This document shows, piece by piece, positions 13,322 to 17,295 of a stretch of DNA of 17,295 bases. The position numbers and the translations under genes were made by a program. This stretch comes from Hungatella sp. UBA3402 (GTDB taxonomy: Bacteria; Bacillota; Clostridia; Lachnospirales; Lachnospiraceae), in NCBI GenBank assembly GCA_002358555.1, contig DEPC01000022.1:1-17295 (forward strand). Direction: 5' to 3'. Below the pieces are notes generated by a model that worked only from the letters and a program-made list of their open reading frames with translations, made no database searches and had not been told where the DNA came from. Every line of letters begins with the position of its first letter. The stretch's first letter is position 1.

Positions 13322-13350
13322 TTGACATATGGTATCAACAATGCTAAAAT
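13322..13350 (+). promoter_or_regulatory. Sigma-A promoter of the sugar importer operon
   Basis: TTGACA (13322-13327), a 17-nt spacer and TAAAAT (13345-13350) form a strong promoter directed at the binding-protein gene, with a leader of about 175 nt. No stable leader structure was seen. The rest of the 362-bp divergent region is very AT-rich. Confidence 0.7.
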
Positions 13351-13444
13351 TGAACCATCAAAAAAATCTAATGCATGTTTGTTCATAATATCAAGAATGA
13401 AAGTAGTTATATATGGCGAATATGCATAATTTTTTTAAAATATG

Positions 13445-13458
13445 TGCAAACCTTTGCA
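13445..13458. promoter_or_regulatory. LacI/cre-like operator in the importer leader
   Basis: TGCAAACCTTTGCA has perfect six-base half-sites, TGCAAA and TTTGCA, around CC. It shares its half-site with the operator at 13221-13236 and lies about 90 nt downstream of the expected start of transcription, where a bound repressor could act as a roadblock. On the minus strand it fits the cre form with one mismatch (the central C). Confidence 0.55.
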
Positions 13459-13531
13459 AAATGTAGAGAACGATAAAAAATTATTTTGATTGTATAAGGT
13501 GCACATAAATAAAAGAAAGGGAGAAGATTTC

Positions 13532-14872
13532 ATGAGAAAAAGTATTAAGAAAGCAATGTCCTTGGCATTAGTGTCTGTTATGGCATTATCACTGGCAGCA
13601 TGTGGTGGCTCATCCGGTGGTGGAGCATCTTCAGGTGGCAGCTCAGGTGATTCTGGAGATGGCCAGGTAGAACTGAAATTTTCCTGGTGGGGCGGTGACT
13701 CCAGACATGAGGCTACTGAGAAAGCGATAGCAGCATTTATGGAAAAATATCCTAATATTACAGTAACAGCAGAATATGGTGCATGGTCCGGCTGGGAGGA
13801 GAAACAGGCTTTGAACATCATGGGCGGAAATGCAGCAGATGTTATGCAGATAAATTGGAACTGGATTGAATCCTATAGTGGCAATGGCACCAATTTTGCC
13901 AATTTGGAAGATTATTCCGATGTTCTCGATCTAACTCAGTTCCCAAGTGATAGTTTGGAATTGTGTAAAGCTGATGGAAAACTGATGGCAGTACCTGTTG
14001 CATTGACAGGAAGATTGTTCTATTGGAATAAGACTACCTTCGATGAAGTTGGGGTTGCTATTCCTACTGATGAAGCCTCTCTTTTGGCAGCAGGTCAGGC
14101 ATTTGCAGCTCATGACCCAGACTATTATCCATTGGCTTTGGGCGAATATGACAGAATGATTTTCATGGTATATTACTTGGAGTCTGTATATGGTAAACCA
14201 TGGGTACAGGACGGCCAGATTCAATATAGTGCAGAAGAAGTAAAGGGTGCAATGGAATTTATCAAGAAATTAGAAGATTCTCATGTAATTCCTACACTGG
14301 CGGTTTTAAATGGTGATATGGCAGATTCTATTGACAAGAACGCAAAATGGATTGACGGAAAGTATGCAGGGATTCTAGAGTGGGATTCTTCTGCCTCCAA
14401 GTTTGAACAGGCAGTGGAAGAAAGTACTAACAAACCAGGTCAGGAGTTTGTAATTGGCGAGTTTATCAAGTTCGGAGATTATGATGGAGGATTTACCAAG
14501 ATTTCTATGGGGCTTTCTGTGGCAGCAAGCAGCGCTCATCCAAAGGAAGCTGCTATGCTTATCAATTTCTTATTAAATGACCCTGAAGGTGTTGAGATTT
14601 GTTCTACAGAGCGTGGTATCCCATGTTCTGCTGCAGCAGTGGCAATCCTGAATGAAAAAGGATTGGGCAATGAATTGGTAAAAGAAGCTAATGCAAAGGT
14701 TCTAGGATATTCTAAGTTCCCTCTGGATACCAAGTTTGAGCACAATGATTTAAAGGCCAATCCAGATGGTGTTTACTATAAAGTATTCGGCAAGTTCAGC
14801 TCTGGAGATACCGATGCAGCAAAGGCAGCAGAGGACTTAATTAAGGGTGTTAATGAATGCCTGAACAACTAA
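13532..14872 (+). CDS. Sugar ABC transporter, extracellular solute-binding lipoprotein (CUT1, family 1)
   Basis: The protein captures an oligosaccharide outside the membrane and delivers it to the permeases. The start is ATG at 13532 (MRKSIKKAMSLALVS), following AAAGGGAG; the product is 446 aa. A lipoprotein signal ends in the lipobox LAAC with Cys24, followed by a flexible Gly/Ser linker (GGSSGGGASSGGSSG). The mature part begins LKFSWWGGDSRHEATEKAIAAF and YPNITVTAEYGAWSGWEEK, typical of family 1 binding proteins for pectin- or plant-derived oligosaccharides; then GNAADVMQINWNWI and KLMAVPVALTGRLFYWNKTTF. The pairing with GH105 suggests a rhamnogalacturonan-type ligand (inference). It is the first gene of the importer operon and is separated from the next gene by a strong hairpin. 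Confidence 0.95.
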   Translation: MRKSIKKAMSLALVSVMALSLAACGGSSGGGASSGGSSGDSGDGQVELKFSWWGGDSRHEATEKAIAAFMEKYPNITVTAEYGAWSGWEEKQALNIMGGNAADVMQINWNWIESYSGNGTNFANLEDYSDVLDLTQFPSDSLELCKADGKLMAVPVALTGRLFYWNKTTFDEVGVAIPTDEASLLAAGQAFAAHDPDYYPLALGEYDRMIFMVYYLESVYGKPWVQDGQIQYSAEEVKGAMEFIKKLEDSHVIPTLAVLNGDMADSIDKNAKWIDGKYAGILEWDSSASKFEQAVEESTNKPGQEFVIGEFIKFGDYDGGFTKISMGLSVAASSAHPKEAAMLINFLLNDPEGVEICSTERGIPCSAAAVAILNEKGLGNELVKEANAKVLGYSKFPLDTKFEHNDLKANPDGVYYKVFGKFSSGDTDAAKAAEDLIKGVNECLNN

Positions 14873-14947
14873 TCGGGAAAGCAGACTCTAAAATATGAAT
14901 TGGAGAATGTTCAAAGCATATCATATGGCATCATGAGAATACTTCAC

Positions 14948-14975
14948 AAGCCGTCGGAATTAGCTCCGGCGGCTT
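14948..14975 (+). other. Intercistronic hairpin after the binding-protein gene
   Basis: AAGCCGTCGGA (14948-14958) pairs with TCCGGCGGCTT (14965-14975), 11 bp with one U-G wobble, over the loop ATTAGC. GAATAAAG follows, not a T run, so transcription probably continues. Hairpins in this position often protect the binding-protein mRNA from 3' decay and give more binding protein than permease. Confidence 0.65.
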
Positions 14976-15003
14976 GAATAAAGAAGGGATATCAAAAAAG
15001 GAA

Positions 15004-15342
15004 ATGGATGTAAAAGAGGCAGTTAAGGATAAAGCGCAGTATAAAGATATTGTTGCATATTTTCAGGGAATGGATAGGATTAGCACAGAACAGTTAGTGC
15101 TGCTGATTGATACGATAAGTCTCATGTCAGAAGAAATATTTGAGCACTATAAAGCCTTGCAGGTGATATTCAAAAAGGTGGTGTCTGAAATATTAACGAG
15201 AAGAAATCAGGAGGGTAATTTTGACTTTCTGACAGATTCTCAAAAATGTCAGCTCTCATATGCGATAGAGAAGGCAGGGAACTTAAGAGTTCTTCTATCA
15301 GAAAAATATGAAGAGTATGACAAAGAGCTATTAGCTACATAG
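15004..15342 (+). CDS. Small helical protein of unknown function inside the sugar importer operon
   Basis: I do not recognise this gene. The 112-aa product (from ATG 15004, MDVKEAVKDKAQYKDIVAYF) is charged, appears all-helical and cytoplasmic, and has no signal peptide or membrane segment. Readable parts are RISTEQLVLLIDTISLMSEE, IFEHYKALQVIFKKVVSEIL and a closing LRVLLSEKYEEYDKELL, which could form a coiled coil. The start is uncertain: an in-frame TTG at 14974 lies within the hairpin and lacks a ribosome site; ATG 15004 has AAGAAGGGA about 14 nt upstream, longer than usual. It is in the same direction as its neighbours, 132 bp after the binding protein and 35 bp before the first permease, so it is expressed with them. 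Protein-like composition and the tight spacing argue that it is real. It is not an ABC ATPase or an EIIA-type regulator. Confidence 0.75.
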   Translation: MDVKEAVKDKAQYKDIVAYFQGMDRISTEQLVLLIDTISLMSEEIFEHYKALQVIFKKVVSEILTRRNQEGNFDFLTDSQKCQLSYAIEKAGNLRVLLSEKYEEYDKELLAT

Positions 15343-15377
15343 GAATCGTGCAGGAAAAAATTTTAGGAGGTAACAGC

Positions 15378-16280
15378 ATGAAGCAGAAAAGTGGCTTTAA
15401 CAAAGTGTTGACAGAAAACATTGGCTTCTGGTTTATAGTGCCATGGCTTATTGGTTTTCTGTGCTTTAAAGTGTATCCGTTTGCATCTTCTCTGTATTAC
15501 AGCTTCACCAACTATGACTTGTTTACTGGTATCAGCAAGCATGGTCTGATGAACTATCAAACTATTTTTACAGATGAAGATATCATTAGGGCATTCCAGG
15601 TAACATTCAAATATGCAATCTTTGATGTGCCTATGAAGTTGGCATTTGCATTATTTATTGCATATATCCTAAACTTTAAGCTGAAAGGCGTGAATTTCTT
15701 TAGAACTGCATATTATATCCCATCTATCTTGGGCGGTTCTATAGCAATTGCGATTTTGTGGAGAGCTGTATTTAACACAGATGGTCTGATCAATACAGTA
15801 ATCACAGCTTTTGGAGCAGAAAAGATTAACTGGATGGCAAGTCCTAATGGTGCATTGACCGTTATTGTTCTGCTTCGTGTATGGCAGTTCGGTTCTGCCA
15901 TGGTTATCTTCTTGGCAGCATTAAAGGGTGTATCAGAGGACCTCTATGAAGCAGCTTCCATTGATGGAGCTGGAAAATGGACACAGTTTTTCAAAATTAC
16001 AGTTCCTTTAATCACTCCTGTTATTTTCTATAACCTGATTACTCAGCTTTGCCAGGCATTCCAGGAGTTCAATGGACCATTCCTAGTAACAAAGGGTGGC
16101 CCAAATGGTGCAACAACCTTGATTTCTATTTTGATTTACAACAATGCATTCCTGCGTCACAAGATGGGTATGGCAAGTGCTCAGGCATGGGTATTATTCG
16201 TGATTGTATGCGTACTTACCGCAGTTGCATTTGTAAGCCAAAAGAAATGGGTTTACTATTCAGACGAAGATGGGAGGTAA
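15378..16280 (+). CDS. Sugar ABC transporter permease (CUT1, MalF/LplB-type)
   Basis: This is the first membrane subunit of the importer. ATG at 15378 has a perfect AGGAGGT upstream; the product is 300 aa. It begins NIGFWFIVPWLIGFLCFKVYPF and SLYYSFTNYDLF, the family's first helix and periplasmic loop, and has six membrane segments by eye. The EAA loop that docks the ATPase is YEAASIDGAGKWTQFFKITVP, followed by FYNLITQLCQAFQEF and GGPNGATTLISILIYNNAF. No ATPase gene is present in the window; a shared MsmX-type ATPase encoded elsewhere is usual for such systems in Firmicutes. Confidence 0.96.
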   Translation: MKQKSGFNKVLTENIGFWFIVPWLIGFLCFKVYPFASSLYYSFTNYDLFTGISKHGLMNYQTIFTDEDIIRAFQVTFKYAIFDVPMKLAFALFIAYILNFKLKGVNFFRTAYYIPSILGGSIAIAILWRAVFNTDGLINTVITAFGAEKINWMASPNGALTVIVLLRVWQFGSAMVIFLAALKGVSEDLYEAASIDGAGKWTQFFKITVPLITPVIFYNLITQLCQAFQEFNGPFLVTKGGPNGATTLISILIYNNAFLRHKMGMASAQAWVLFVIVCVLTAVAFVSQKKWVYYSDEDGR

Positions 16281-16286
16281 ATGACT

Positions 16287-17138
16287 ATGACAAGAGAACA
16301 AAGAAGAAAAATCAGTACCGTGATTCGTTATACCCTTTTGGTCGCAGTTGGATTTGTTATGGTTTATCCTCTGATTTGGATGGTAGGTGCTACCTTTAAG
16401 ACAAACTCGGAAATCTTTACTAGCGCATGGTTTTGGCCAAAGAATCCGGTATTTGATGGTTATGACAATGCATTTAAGAGCTATGGCGGTAAGATTAACT
16501 TGCTTACCTCCATGTTGAATACCTATAAAATCGTAGTTCCAAAGGTTATCTTCACTATCATTTCTGCTACCATTACTGCCTATGGTTTTGCAAGATTTGA
16601 TTTCAAGGGCAAAGGAATTATGTTTTCCTTGATGATGGCTACCCTGTTTCTGCCACAGGTAGTTTTAAACGCTCCACAGTATATTATGTTCAATAACTGG
16701 GGATGGACCAACTCCTACTTACCACTGGTAATCCCGTCCCTATTTGCGGCTGATACATGCTTTGTATTTATGTTGATTCAGTTCCTCAGAGGTGTACCAA
16801 AGGAATTGGAGGAGGCTGCAAAAATTGATGGTTGTAACTCCATTAAGACTCTTTGGTATGTAATTGTTCCTATGTTAAAGCCATCCTTAGTATCTTGTGC
16901 ATTGTTCCAGTTTATGTGGACTTCTAATGACTTTATGGGACCATTGATTTATATCTCTGATATGGATAAATATACAAATTCCATCTATCTGCGTATGTCT
17001 ATGGATGGTGATGTAGGATTCCAGTGGAATAGGATTTTGGCGATGTCTCTGATTTCCATTCTTCCATCCCTGATTGTATTCTTCTGTGCTCAGGATTCGT
17101 TTATTGATGGAATTGCAGCAGGTGGTGTAAAAGGCTAA
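16287..17138 (+). CDS. Sugar ABC transporter permease (CUT1, MalG/YtcP-type)
   Basis: This is the second membrane subunit. The upstream permease stops with TAA at 16278-16280 and an ATG follows at once (16281), but the ribosome site GGGAGGT (16272-16278) is only 2 nt from it; ATG at 16287 is better spaced and is preferred (283 aa, MTREQRRKISTV). It has an N-terminal helix (LLVAVGFVMVYPLIWMVGATF), NSEIFTSAWFWP, and AYGFARFDFKGKG. The EAA loop LEEAAKIDGCNSIKTLWYVI is followed by the typical tail ending in FIDGIAAGGVKG, the standard ending of MalG-like permeases. Together with the preceding gene it forms the transmembrane pore. A strong terminator 54 bp later ends the operon. Confidence 0.96.
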   Translation: MTREQRRKISTVIRYTLLVAVGFVMVYPLIWMVGATFKTNSEIFTSAWFWPKNPVFDGYDNAFKSYGGKINLLTSMLNTYKIVVPKVIFTIISATITAYGFARFDFKGKGIMFSLMMATLFLPQVVLNAPQYIMFNNWGWTNSYLPLVIPSLFAADTCFVFMLIQFLRGVPKELEEAAKIDGCNSIKTLWYVIVPMLKPSLVSCALFQFMWTSNDFMGPLIYISDMDKYTNSIYLRMSMDGDVGFQWNRILAMSLISILPSLIVFFCAQDSFIDGIAAGGVKG

Positions 17139-17192
17139 TATGTGGTCTTCCTTGATAGGAACTAGTGCAATGGAATACGAAATAGAAAAGGA

Positions 17193-17220
17193 GGGGATTC
17201 TCATATGGGAATCCCCTTTT
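17193..17220 (+). terminator. Rho-independent terminator of the sugar importer operon
   Basis: GGGGATTC (17193-17200) pairs perfectly with GAATCCCC (17209-17216) and TTTT follows at once (17217-17220). It closes the operon of binding protein, small protein and two permeases. Confidence 0.9.
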
Positions 17221-17295
17221 GTGTATAGCCCCGTGCAGAGGAAGCATGCCGCTAAGGCGGCGCATGGTATAGGGCGAGTAGGGAAAATCTTCCCT
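17221..17295. other. GC-richer structured segment at the right edge
   Basis: Past the terminator the DNA turns GC-richer and can fold. GCCGC and GCGGC pair around TAAG near 17250-17265, inside a possible outer pairing of CCGTGC with GCATGG. The last 16 bases are a second hairpin, AGGGAA with TTCCCT (17280-17295). No reading frame is supported. It may be the start of a repeat, a mobile-element end or an RNA, cut by the window. Confidence 0.4.

Noticed and set aside
13351..13531. Riboswitch in the ~175-nt importer leader
   Set aside because: The leader is AT-rich with no stable stems matching a known class; the only clear element is the operator palindrome.
13435..13821. 128-codon minus-strand frame opposite the binding-protein signal peptide
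   Set aside because: It is a shadow of the Gly/Ser-rich linker read backwards (repeated Pro/Glu/Ser) and has no promoter or ribosome site.
14974..15003. TTG 14974 as start of the small operon protein
   Set aside because: It lies in the 3' arm of a strong hairpin and has no ribosome site; ATG 15004 is preferred, though its own site is only fair.

Overview
The window looks like a chromosomal segment of a low-GC, spore-forming Firmicute, most likely a gut Lachnospiraceae-type Clostridium (inference). The reasons are recA with a LexA/DinR-type SOS box, RNase Y, a SpoIIM homologue, MsmX-style CUT1 sugar permeases without their own ATPase, clean AGGAGG ribosome sites, and the gene order NUDIX - spoIIM - xerD. 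No rRNA, tRNA, CRISPR array or intact transposase was seen.

Layout. 1-344: a non-coding stretch with a perfect 29-bp inverted repeat around a 99-bp core, and one copy of a diverged dispersed repeat. 345-1232: an orphan DppC/OppC-type permease. 1309-2693: a divergent pair, an old-yellow-enzyme flavin oxidoreductase (two in-frame stops) and a HxlR-family regulator (one-base frameshift in a poly-A tract), both apparently dead. 2694-3298: non-coding, with an inverted second copy of the dispersed repeat. 3299-7396: housekeeping block recA, recX, rny, interrupted between recX and rny by a second repeat family and a degenerate IS200/IS605 3' end. 7448-9459: a secreted cell-wall-binding-repeat protein, a NUDIX ADP-ribose pyrophosphatase and a 61-aa DUF5808-like membrane protein. 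9460-10135: decayed DNA with an unidentified coding remnant. 10136-11946: spoIIM-like gene and xerD, separated by the inverted partner of the recX-rny repeat.

12018-17220: a carbohydrate locus. A cytoplasmic GH105 unsaturated rhamnogalacturonyl hydrolase is divergent from an ABC importer operon: lipoprotein binding protein, an unrecognised 112-aa helical protein, and two permeases, ending in a strong terminator. Two LacI/cre-like palindromes sit in the divergent intergenic region. The reading is that the importer brings in pectin-derived (rhamnogalacturonan) oligosaccharides carrying a 4,5-unsaturated uronic acid, which the GH105 removes inside the cell; the ATPase and regulator must lie elsewhere.

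The items most worth a second look are the two families of diverged, oppositely oriented intergenic repeats, the unrecognised small protein inside the importer operon, the twin operators, and the 29-bp inverted-repeat element at the left edge. None proves a new system; they are described as seen.
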